Source: an uncultured Bacteroidales bacterium (GTDB lineage: Bacteria; Bacteroidota; Bacteroidia; Bacteroidales; UBA932). From it: DNA of 5,329 nt. A program made the position numbers and the translations under genes. The number at the start of each line of letters is the position of its first letter. The stretch's first letter is position 1. This document shows positions 1 through 5,329 of this stretch, in pieces. The DNA lies in contig CABUIX010000087.1 of the NCBI GenBank assembly GCA_902491795.1, forward strand, positions 1 to 5,329, in the 5' to 3' direction. The notes beneath the pieces were generated by a model, which saw only the letters and a list, made by a program, of their open reading frames with translations, was not told the origin of the DNA and searched no databases.

Positions 1-750
1 TACATTCCCGCATCAACACATAACGAGGCTATGCTTTCTGGTGCCTGAACATCCATGACACAGTAGATGTCCCGTTGCTTCGTAAGGATTTCACCGATAT
101 AAGGGTCTTTGCCTGGTTGCTTGAGGCACTCGATGATATCAAGTTCATCAAGCAGGCCCTGTAAAGTGTATTTGCCAAACAGCTTCTTAGCTTCTTCGCT
201 GTTGCTCTGAGTAACTTGAGATTGAACTGGTATCATAGGCAAGATATTCATTTTCAAGACGCCTACGCCCCTGCATCTGGAAGAATATCATCTTTGCATC
301 TTCAGTGATGCAGGCGAACAACTCGCTGCTACGCTGGGATTGAATATCCCTTCCGTACGGATGAGTGTGCAAAGACGCCCATTCCCCAAAGCGAAATAGC
401 GGAGCAGAGTCTTCCGGAATCAGGTAATACGCAATCGATAATAGCATCTTGTACGTCGCAGGAAAGCAAGATTTCAGGTCCGAGGTGAGCCCCAATTTGT
501 CGCTGATGGCATCAAACAGATATGTCGCTCCGCAGAACTTCCTTTCAGCAGGAATAAACTGCTGTATTTCAACAGGTTTATTGGGGGCAGCCTTTACCGG
601 GACGGAGGTTTCTCCAAGGGGCTTTCCGCCGCGACGACGGCCATCGGTTTCAATCACATCACCAGTATTCGGGTCCAGACGTCCAACGAGGCGCCGTGTA
701 CTCCTGGATTGCTTTAGTTCCTTGTCCCCATACCGATTATATTTAACTCG
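1..750 (-). pseudogene. IS1634-type (DDE) transposase remnant, N-truncated, internally deleted and frameshifted
   Basis: This is a decayed insertion-sequence transposase. From 750 down to 190 one frame is open for 187 codons but has no credible start; it begins just after the primase TAA in the same frame. It includes DKELKQSRSTRRLVGRLDP, then the conserved block ATYLFDAISDKLG..SCFPATYKMLLSIAYYLI, then the HPYGRDIQSQRSSELF region and AYDTSSISSYS, whose Asp is the usual first acidic catalytic residue of this family. It then stops at 187. From about 206 a different frame continues open to the window edge with KKLFGKYTLQGLLDELDIIE and KQPGKDPYIGEILTKQRDIY, which resemble the C-terminal end of the same transposases. 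The middle, carrying the second Asp and the Glu, is missing, so an internal deletion near 200-212 joined the two parts. It cannot encode an active enzyme. Family assignment is from remembered motifs; 'transposase' is surer than the exact family. Confidence 0.75.
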
Positions 751-1713
751 TTAGGTAATTGACGGGAATGCAGGTTCCGCCATCCTCTCCTCCACCACCA
801 AATCCGCCAGATCGGCGCCCATCTCCCGCTGCTGCGGGGTGGCGTTCTTCTCAAGGTAGTCGGACACGGTGATGTCCAGCAGGGGATAGTCCTTTGCCTT
901 CTTCCGCCATCGGTCGCAGGCGCCGAGGTCGGGGAAGGCGATGACCTGGCGGCCAAGGAGGACTTTCACGCGGTCGTTGAACTGGCCGAGTCCGCCGGTG
1001 GCGAGCCAGAGGAATTCCGGAAAGACTGCGGAGCAGATGACCGCAGTCTTTTCGGCTTCTACCAGGGCGATGGGAAGATCAGGGCAGAGGGAGAGCAGGT
1101 GCTCTCCGAACAGGCACTGGGACAGCGTCCAATCATCGGGCAGCTGCTGCAATGCTTTCAGCCGGCTGTGCACCCACATTGCCGCCGGAACGGAGCCGTC
1201 CTTGATGCGGTGGCCGGTCTGGGGATTGTAGGGGATTATCTTCCCGGCGCGGCACCGGTCCCGGATGTCGAACTGGTAGAAAACGGCATATCCGTCCTTT
1301 GTCGTCCCGATACGATATTTCTCCACGAGCGACTTTGCTGTCTCCTCGCCGAACACATCGGAAAGAAAGGCGACAAATCCGTTCTTTGGCGTGAAAAGCA
1401 GCGTTTTCCGGATAATTTCCATCGGGAGCAGACACAATCCTTGCCGAGGTTCCTTGCGGCTCCTGACGGGCCGTTTCCCGGATTTGTGCAAGGCGGAAAC
1501 CTTTCCGCTCTGCCGATTCGGTTCGTACGGGGGATAGAGATTGTAGCCGCAACTCTGCTCGTGGTCGCAACGGCCATAGCGTTCTACATCCACAGGGACG
1601 TCGTTTTCGTCCACGTAGGGCGTGAAGCAGTGTGGCCGTCCGCAGCCAGGGCAGGTGAGCCGGCTGCTTCTGCCCTTATACTTCAGCAGGTGGTAACGGT
1701 AGTTCTTCTTCAT
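751..1713 (-). CDS. Zinc-finger/Toprim primase-like protein (DUF6371 type)
   Basis: This 320-residue protein is probably the primase, or a primase relative, of the element's replication module, making or managing primers on DNA opened by the neighbouring ATPase. Near the N-terminus a zinc-binding pattern is visible: C21-x2-C24, then C29, H51 and C49-x5-C55. The C-terminal half has a Toprim-like core: IALVEAEKTAVI (residues 216-227, E219 and E221) followed by VIAFPDLGACDRW (257-269, D262 and D267). The start at 1713 (MKKNYRYHLLKYKG) is chosen because the longer form from 1791 would begin in low-complexity sequence made by the repeat array that encodes the ATPase tail. The gene overlaps the ATPase gene by 38 bp, suggesting translational coupling. 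The stop at 751-753 falls at the junction with the transposase remnant, so the last few residues (about EPAFPSIT) may not be original. The priming role is inferred from family resemblance. Confidence 0.75.
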   Translation of the reverse strand: MKKNYRYHLLKYKGRSSRLTCPGCGRPHCFTPYVDENDVPVDVERYGRCDHEQSCGYNLYPPYEPNRQSGKVSALHKSGKRPVRSRKEPRQGLCLLPMEIIRKTLLFTPKNGFVAFLSDVFGEETAKSLVEKYRIGTTKDGYAVFYQFDIRDRCRAGKIIPYNPQTGHRIKDGSVPAAMWVHSRLKALQQLPDDWTLSQCLFGEHLLSLCPDLPIALVEAEKTAVICSAVFPEFLWLATGGLGQFNDRVKVLLGRQVIAFPDLGACDRWRKKAKDYPLLDITVSDYLEKNATPQQREMGADLADLVVEERMAEPAFPSIT

Positions 1714-2758
1714 ATTGTCTCTGGTTTGTGTCCCACTGTCCCGTCTGTCCCGTCTGTCCCGCACCCGGGACACTTGGGACAGTTGGGACACCCGGGACAG
1801 TCTTTTCCTTGAGCCATCTGCTTACGGTGCTCTTGCCCACACTCATTATTGCGGCTATTTCCCTCAGGCTCTTTCCTTCCGAGTGCAATGCCCTGGCCTC
1901 GTCGATTCTCGGGTCGTGTTCGGCCGAGTACAACAGTTCGTTCTCCGATGCCTCGCCTACGAATTCCATATGCAGCCATCCCATACTGTCCACCAGCTCG
2001 AGCAGGGCCACGTGTCCTCCGTCGTAGATGGCCTCGGAACTGCGCACTTTGACCTGCTTGATGTATCGCTGCGAAGGCTTACCGGGGACCCTTGCCAGAG
2101 CGACGGCGGAGTCCACAAAGGCCATCAGCTTGTGGGAACCGGCAAGGTCATTCAATGTCAGAGGCCTGTAGTCAGGTATCTTCGGTGTGTGCGAAAGTAT
2201 GATCAGAGTGATGCGGTAAGTTTCCTTGAGATGCTTCAGCCTCTGCATGAATATGGTCGCAGAGTCCGCCCTTTCCGCATCTGGGCAGGCGTAGGTGATA
2301 TTGTCCAGAATCACTACCTGGATCCCTTTCTGCGCCGCCAGTTCTATGCTCTCCAGCAGTCCTTCCTCCATTCCATCCGTTATGGGATCGTCCGTGTTGA
2401 ATTCAGCTCTCTTGAAGTTATCCGGGAAATTGAAGCGTATTCCCTGAACTGTGTATCGCTTCTGGAACTGTTTGACTGACAATTCCAAATCTATGTACAA
2501 TACAGGCTTTACTTTAGCTATTTCCACACCTATCTGTACGGCAAGGATAGACTTGCCGACTCCAGGTTTGGAAAACAGTACGGTGATCTCGTTCTCAGCT
2601 ATCAGGCCGTGGAAGTAAAGAACCGGATCCGGAAGTCGGAGGCCATCTTCAATGAAGTCATTGCCGGACTTCATCTTCAGCAGACCAAGGTTTTCAAAGC
2701 TTTGCTTCCTGTCCAGCATTTCCCGGAAATGCAGTGCTATTCCATCGGTCGCATTCAT
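1676..2758 (-). CDS. RepA-like AAA/RecA-fold ATPase with C-terminal HTH
   Basis: This 360-residue P-loop ATPase is of the RepA/AAA_25 kind found in mobile elements, where it typically acts as a replicative helicase or initiator. Walker A is SKPGVGKS (63-70), with Ser where the first Gly of the classical motif normally stands. Walker B is VVILDN (148-153), and LIILSH (185-190) fits the following sensor strand. Residues 294-318 (GKSLREIAAIMSVGKSTVSRWLKE and flanks) form a clear helix-turn-helix, giving the protein its own DNA-binding arm. After residue 320 the sequence becomes low-complexity (VPGVPTVPSVP, then GQTGQTGQ), encoded by the GGGACA/TGTCCC array. Its start codon overlaps the stop of the upstream membrane-protein gene in an ATGA (2755-2758), and its end overlaps the primase start. 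ATP hydrolysis is well supported by the motifs; helicase or initiator activity is inferred. A RadA-like recombination ATPase is a less likely alternative. Confidence 0.82.
   Translation of the reverse strand: MNATDGIALHFREMLDRKQSFENLGLLKMKSGNDFIEDGLRLPDPVLYFHGLIAENEITVLFSKPGVGKSILAVQIGVEIAKVKPVLYIDLELSVKQFQKRYTVQGIRFNFPDNFKRAEFNTDDPITDGMEEGLLESIELAAQKGIQVVILDNITYACPDAERADSATIFMQRLKHLKETYRITLIILSHTPKIPDYRPLTLNDLAGSHKLMAFVDSAVALARVPGKPSQRYIKQVKVRSSEAIYDGGHVALLELVDSMGWLHMEFVGEASENELLYSAEHDPRIDEARALHSEGKSLREIAAIMSVGKSTVSRWLKEKTVPGVPTVPSVPGAGQTGQTGQWDTNQRQYEEELPLPPAEV
1729..1799. repeat. Inverted array of four TGTCCC and four GGGACA words
   Basis: On the plus strand TGTCCC occurs at 1729, 1737, 1746 and 1755, and GGGACA at 1767, 1776, 1785 and 1794, so the words are spaced 8-9 bp apart. 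The two halves face each other around the 6-nt centre 1761-1766. Folded back, the four words on each side pair exactly in register, giving 24 matched bases in four blocks separated by 3-base bulges. CACCCGGGACA is also repeated directly at 1762 and 1789. The array lies inside the ATPase tail, and its lower end is about 15 nt upstream of the primase ATG on the minus strand. A binding-site array, origin hairpin or mRNA structure are all possible; the structure itself is certain, its function is not. Confidence 0.9.
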
Positions 2759-3519
2759 TCCCCGGTCTCCTCTTCTTTTTCCACTTGAAGTGTTTTCTCT
2801 TCGAGTAGTTTCCGGTACTTTGCGACGAGCACTACGACTGCCTGGTACCCGTCCGTTGCATATTCATCCCGGACTTTCTGATAGACTAGCCCAGGATGCT
2901 CAAATTCCAGGGCAACAGCGATCCGATATGCCTCTCTCGCATACGCATCTACGCCAAGGCAGGAGTAGTAGCTGATTGCAATACCCATTGCGACGAATAT
3001 CGATAACAGTACAATGCATGCTGTCCGTTTTGCCCCCTTCTTCGTAAACAGGATCCCGATTCCGCGTCTAAGGTCCTTCCACAGCCTTTTCCATCCGCGA
3101 ATCTGTGCATCCTCAAGCTTTTTGCCGAGGGCAAGGTTCGATTCTCTCAAAATCTCGTTTTCGAGAGTCGTATCTGCCATCTTCGAGTAGGCGTTGCAGA
3201 GATTTGAATATCTCGTGTTCAAGTCTGATAAATGAATACGCAGTTCGTTTATCCTCTTATTGTATTCTGTCAAACCCGAATTGAGCTGTTCAATGGCCTG
3301 CTGGTACCTGGCAGGGAATCTTATTTCCACCTGGACCGCCTTGTGCACGTCTTCCGCCGGGACCACCCTGACCGGGTCGTTCTGGTATTCCATCGCGTTG
3401 TTGAACTGTCTTGTGAGATTGTCGCAAAGGTCATTGACCTGCTTGAGTATCTTCTGCGACGTAAGTTGCTCGTTCTGCTCCTGTATATGCTTGTCAGGAG
3501 CATTATTGTTCTTTGCCAT
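2755..3519 (-). CDS. Unrecognised coiled-coil protein with one membrane segment
   Basis: I do not recognise a named family. The 254-residue product has a charged, Gln/Asn-rich N-terminus and a long helical region at about residues 72-140 with coiled-coil character (INELRIHLSDLNTRYSNL and onward). A basic stretch follows (about 141-165, with RGWKRLWKDLRRG), then a single hydrophobic segment at about 167-187 (TACIVLLSIFVAMGIAISYY), then a soluble C-terminus of about 65 residues ending in an acidic/basic run. There is no N-terminal signal peptide. The basic residues before the segment suggest the large N-terminal part faces the cytoplasm. The gene starts 21 bp below the relaxase stop and its TGA overlaps the ATPase start in an ATGA, so it is co-translated with mobilization and replication genes. 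It could tether the relaxosome or replication complex to the membrane or to a conjugation system's coupling protein, but that is inference from position and topology only. Confidence 0.7.
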   Translation of the reverse strand: MAKNNNAPDKHIQEQNEQLTSQKILKQVNDLCDNLTRQFNNAMEYQNDPVRVVPAEDVHKAVQVEIRFPARYQQAIEQLNSGLTEYNKRINELRIHLSDLNTRYSNLCNAYSKMADTTLENEILRESNLALGKKLEDAQIRGWKRLWKDLRRGIGILFTKKGAKRTACIVLLSIFVAMGIAISYYSCLGVDAYAREAYRIAVALEFEHPGLVYQKVRDEYATDGYQAVVVLVAKYRKLLEEKTLQVEKEEETGE

Positions 3520-3540
3520 ATTCCTGAATTTATATTTGTT

Positions 3541-4548
3541 CTATCTGCGGAAGCCCATCTTCCTTTTCTTCCTTTCTTCGGGCCTCTCCTGAATGTCGTG
3601 TTCTGTGCTGCCGGAACTGCCCATCGGGCTGAAGAGAATGTCACCTATGCTTGCGGCAAGGCTCTGTCCCTGACTCCTGCTCTGGCTTTCGTTTCTTTCG
3701 GTGGCGGACTCGGTGAGACTCTTCCCCTCGGACTTCTCCTCCCGGCCTTCGATGGCCTTCCTGATCTTCTCGTAGGAATATGCCCTTCCGACTTCCGAGC
3801 CGCGGAAACGGTGCACCACGCTCGGGCGCGCGTCGTCCCCCTTGCTGAAACTCAGGCCCTGGATGCTGCCGTTGTTGCGGCGGTGTATCTCCATCGTGAT
3901 GCCCTGTGACATGAGCTCCCGTCCGAGACTGCGCAGGTCCCGGCAGCGGGGCAGTGCGGCGTCGATTGCGTTGCTGATCTGGTAGCGGGCCTTCTCGCGG
4001 CCGTGAAGGTCCTGCACGATGGTGTTCCTCCGGCCCTGTGCGAAGTTGAGCCCGTATTTCTCCGTGAGCGCGCGGCAGGCGATGCCGTTGCGCCGGAAGT
4101 CCTGCCAGGCGTTCAGGCAGCGGCCGCAGTTGTCCACACGGTTGAAGAATATGTGCACGTGCGGGTTGCCCTTCGCATTGCAGTGCCTCACGACCATATA
4201 CTGGGTGTTCTGGTAGCCCATCATCTCCATATACTCGCGGGCAATCTGCGCCATGCGCCGGTTGTTGAGCAGGGGAGCATCCTCCTTCATGAAGCAGAGG
4301 GAGATATGCCCGACGGGTTTCTGCACCTCCGTGTTGGTCTCAGCCTGTATCGAGAAGCTCGTGTCTATGGCGTATGCCATCGCGCTAGCGAGCTGGAGCC
4401 TGGCTTCACCGCTGGAGCGGGCGAGCTCCGCGGCTTCGGTGGGGTCGATGTCCAGGCCCTCCCAGCAGAGGATAGTGGCCTCGTCGTGGTTAAGGCAGTA
4501 GTTGGCGCAGCTGTACGGTGCGCTGCTCGAAACGATCTTACCTACCAT
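3541..4548 (-). CDS. Relaxase / mobilization nuclease (MOBP-like, Bacteroides type)
   Basis: This relaxase would nick the element at oriT and pilot the strand into the recipient using a conjugation apparatus supplied by another element. The 335-residue product begins MVGKIVSSS and continues SCANYCL, matching the N-terminal region of Bacteroides relaxases; Y17 is the likely nucleophile. H81 lies in the GHISLCF strand, and RHCNAKGNPHVHIFFNRVDN (121-140) carries H122 and the HxH pair H130/H132 expected to bind the metal. After residue 265 the protein is a charged, low-complexity Ser/Glu/Arg-rich tail with no evident domain. Start 4548 is preferred over 4626 because the first 26 residues of the longer form have no family resemblance and lie over mobC. 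The gene overlaps the mobC end by 11 bp. GC content here is visibly higher (about 60% in a sampled line) than in the downstream membrane-protein gene. No second enzymatic domain (primase or helicase) is present. Confidence 0.88.
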   Translation of the reverse strand: MVGKIVSSSAPYSCANYCLNHDEATILCWEGLDIDPTEAAELARSSGEARLQLASAMAYAIDTSFSIQAETNTEVQKPVGHISLCFMKEDAPLLNNRRMAQIAREYMEMMGYQNTQYMVVRHCNAKGNPHVHIFFNRVDNCGRCLNAWQDFRRNGIACRALTEKYGLNFAQGRRNTIVQDLHGREKARYQISNAIDAALPRCRDLRSLGRELMSQGITMEIHRRNNGSIQGLSFSKGDDARPSVVHRFRGSEVGRAYSYEKIRKAIEGREEKSEGKSLTESATERNESQSRSQGQSLAASIGDILFSPMGSSGSTEHDIQERPEERKKRKMGFRR

Positions 4549-4900
4549 GGCGCAGCACCTCCCTGAAATAGCGGTTGATTCCGGTGAATTCCTTCTGGAT
4601 ATCCATGATCTCCAATGCGACCTCATTGAGATTGCCTCTTTCCAGCCAGGTGACCAGCCTGTTCAGATTCACCCCGATTTTGTACAGGTCCCTGAGCAGC
4701 TGTCTCTCCTCGTGGCTGAGGGCCTCACGTACCTGATGTCTGAGCGCCGCCTTGCGGCAGTATTCAGAGATGGTGAACGGGGTAAGTTCAGCCTTCAGGG
4801 AGACCTGCTCGTATTCCTGGTCATTCAGCACGACCGTCACCTTGTGACGTCGTCTTTCGGCGCCCATCGGAGGGCGCCCGGTTCTTCGTTCGTTTCCCAT
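4538..4900 (-). CDS. MobC-like relaxosome accessory protein
   Basis: This small basic DNA-binding protein is probably the relaxosome partner that binds oriT and helps the relaxase open and nick it. The 120-residue form starts MGNERRTGRPPMGAERRRHK, an Arg-rich arm. A probable ribbon-helix-helix follows (KVTVVLNDQEYEQVSLKAEL.., about 20-52), then a helical C-terminal half containing YKIGVNLNRLVTWLERGN (73-90). The GxNLNR..TWLERGN signature is characteristic of MobC-like proteins in Bacteroidetes mobile elements. Start 4900 is chosen over 4954 because the extra 18 residues would run through the inverted repeat and gap and look non-conserved. The gene overlaps the relaxase start by 11 bp, and an 81-bp gap separates it from the HTH gene above. 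The pairing of this gene with the relaxase downstream supports both calls. Confidence 0.82.
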   Translation of the reverse strand: MGNERRTGRPPMGAERRRHKVTVVLNDQEYEQVSLKAELTPFTISEYCRKAALRHQVREALSHEERQLLRDLYKIGVNLNRLVTWLERGNLNEVALEIMDIQKEFTGINRYFREVLRHGR

Positions 4901-4981
4901 AATCAACGGTGTTGAAAACCTGCGACCGAGGGGAGCGGCGAGTAATTTCGGCAAGGCCGGAATATAAACTCGCTAACCACC
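4901..4981. other. Candidate oriT region between the HTH gene and mobC
   Basis: This is the only sizeable gap inside the gene cluster and lies immediately upstream of mobC, a usual place for the transfer origin of such elements. It contains a nested inverted repeat (4938-4973) and a smaller one, CAAC-GGT-GTTG, at 4904-4914. Between them is a G/C-rich stretch (4919-4940) that could hold the nick site, but I cannot identify a nick motif. The same gap could instead hold a promoter or operator for mobC. The oriT call rests on position and structure only. Confidence 0.45.
4938..4973. repeat. Nested imperfect inverted repeat upstream of mobC
   Basis: The outer arms are GCGAGT (4938-4943) and ACTCGC (4968-4973), a perfect 6-bp match. 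The inner arms are TTTCGGC (4946-4952) and GCCGGAA (4956-4962), seven pairs with one T-G wobble around the 3-nt loop AAG. Small unpaired bulges lie between the inner and outer stems. Neither strand has a T-run directly after the structure, so it is a poor intrinsic terminator and fits better as a relaxosome or regulator binding structure. Confidence 0.75.
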
Positions 4982-5260
4982 TCAATGACTCATGAGCTTT
5001 TCCACGTCAGATTTTCTATAGAGGTGTTTTCCGCCTACTCTGACAGGCTCGAGATATCCGGTCCGTGCCCATTTTGTCATTGTGGAATCGCACCTTTTCA
5101 TAATAGCCATAACCTCTTTCCGAGTAAGGTATTCTTCCTGGCTCTCATGGTTGGCGGATTGTTGCTCGGCAACTTCTTGTGATTTTTGAATTATCACATT
5201 GGCGAAGTCAATCAAATCATCGTGACTGATAGTGTAACATACAGTAGATGTGTTTGCCAT
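4982..5260 (-). CDS. Small helix-turn-helix protein (excisionase/MerR-like, HTH_17 type)
   Basis: This 92-residue protein has a MerR/excisionase-like winged HTH at its C-terminal half. EEYLTRKEVMAIMKRCDSTM (42-61) forms the helix-turn-helix and GYLEPVRVGGKHLYRKSDVEKL (68-89) the wing and last helix. The N-terminal 40 residues are an unremarkable helical stretch. Proteins of this size and shape are common in Bacteroidetes integrative elements, where they act as recombination directionality factors or as regulators of excision and mobilization; which of these applies here cannot be told from sequence. It is the first gene of the minus-strand series and lies 81 bp above mobC. Only about 69 bp of upstream sequence is in view, and I see no convincing Bacteroides-type -33/-7 promoter there. 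Its composition is more AT-rich than the adjacent mobilization genes. Confidence 0.75.
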   Translation of the reverse strand: MANTSTVCYTISHDDLIDFANVIIQKSQEVAEQQSANHESQEEYLTRKEVMAIMKRCDSTMTKWARTGYLEPVRVGGKHLYRKSDVEKLMSH

Positions 5261-5329
5261 GGATGGCAGTTCAATGATAGCAGCGGAATGGATGTACCAC
5301 CCGTATCACTTTGAAATGTACCAGTCATA
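5261..5329. mobile_element. Possible end of an IS21-family insertion sequence, extending off the right edge
   Basis: No gene is present here. The word ATGTACCA occurs at 5292-5299 and again at 5316-5323, exactly 24 bp apart. IS21-family elements carry several short, spaced copies of a transposase-binding repeat at each end, and I recall Bacteroidetes members using an ATGTACCA-like word. The body of the element would lie outside the window to the right. The exact end is not determinable; a TG near 5274 or 5289 is possible. The call is tentative, since two copies of 8 bp are weak evidence. Confidence 0.4.

Noticed and set aside
1714..1791. Longer primase start at 1791
   Set aside because: The extra 26 residues are encoded by the repeat array and are low-complexity; the domain-like sequence starts at the 1713 ATG.
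1729..1799. CRISPR array
   Set aside because: The units are only 9 bp, inverted in the second half, with 2-3 bp spacers. No cas genes are nearby.
1099..1812. Long plus-strand open frame opposite the primase gene
   Set aside because: The protein is low-complexity and domain-free, while the minus strand encodes a zinc-finger/Toprim protein. It is a shadow of a GC-rich gene.
1715..2479. Long plus-strand open frame opposite the ATPase gene
   Set aside because: No recognisable domain, and the opposite strand has Walker A, Walker B and an HTH. Shadow frame.
3232..3909. Plus-strand open frame with hydrophobic stretches
   Set aside because: It spans the end of one real minus-strand gene and the start of the next, and its hydrophobicity follows from the antisense of charged codons.
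4003..4566. Plus-strand open frame opposite the relaxase
   Set aside because: The relaxase active-site motifs are on the minus strand, and this frame has none of its own.
4938..4973. Rho-independent terminator after the HTH gene
   Set aside because: The stem is not followed by a T-run on the minus strand, which continues into CGCTCCCC.
4961..4990. Bacteroides-type promoter for mobC (TATATT near 4961-4966)
   Set aside because: No TTTG-type -33 element at the proper distance and the TAnnTTTG consensus is not met.

Overview
The window looks like part of a Bacteroidales (Bacteroides/Parabacteroides/Alistipes-type) mobilizable element, either an integrative mobilizable element or a piece of a plasmid. 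This rests on recognising the protein families: a MobC-like accessory protein, a MOBP-type relaxase of the Bacteroides mobilization kind, a RepA-like AAA ATPase and a Toprim primase of the DUF6371 kind, plus a Bacteroidetes-type IS1634 transposase remnant. No database search was possible, so the host assignment is an inference.

All real genes read on the minus strand, from high to low coordinates. The right edge (5261-5329) has no gene but carries two copies of an 8-bp word 24 bp apart, resembling the end of an IS21-type insertion sequence. Next come a small helix-turn-helix protein (5260-4982) and an 81-bp gap with a strong imperfect inverted repeat (4938-4973), a candidate oriT. Then follow mobC-like (4900-4538), the relaxase (4548-3541), an unrecognised coiled-coil protein with one membrane segment (3519-2755), a RepA-like ATPase with a C-terminal HTH (2758-1676) and a zinc-finger/Toprim primase-like protein (1713-751). 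From mobC to the primase the genes overlap or lie within about 20 bp of each other, so they are probably one transcript. The inferred division of labour is this: the HTH protein regulates or assists excision, MobC and the relaxase nick and guide the transferred strand, and the ATPase and primase help copy or prime element DNA. The membrane protein's role is unknown.

Directly below the primase stop codon, in the same reading frame, lies a decayed IS1634-type transposase (750 to the left edge). It lacks its start and its whole catalytic middle, and its C-terminal part is in a different frame. The primase stop therefore marks a rearrangement junction or the element's end.

The most striking non-gene structure is at 1729-1799: four TGTCCC words followed by four GGGACA words at about 9-bp spacing. 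It sits where the ATPase tail runs up to the primase start. It could be an iteron-like binding array, a replication-origin hairpin, or an mRNA hairpin coupling translation of the two genes. No integrase, attachment site, rRNA, tRNA, CRISPR array or cargo gene is visible.
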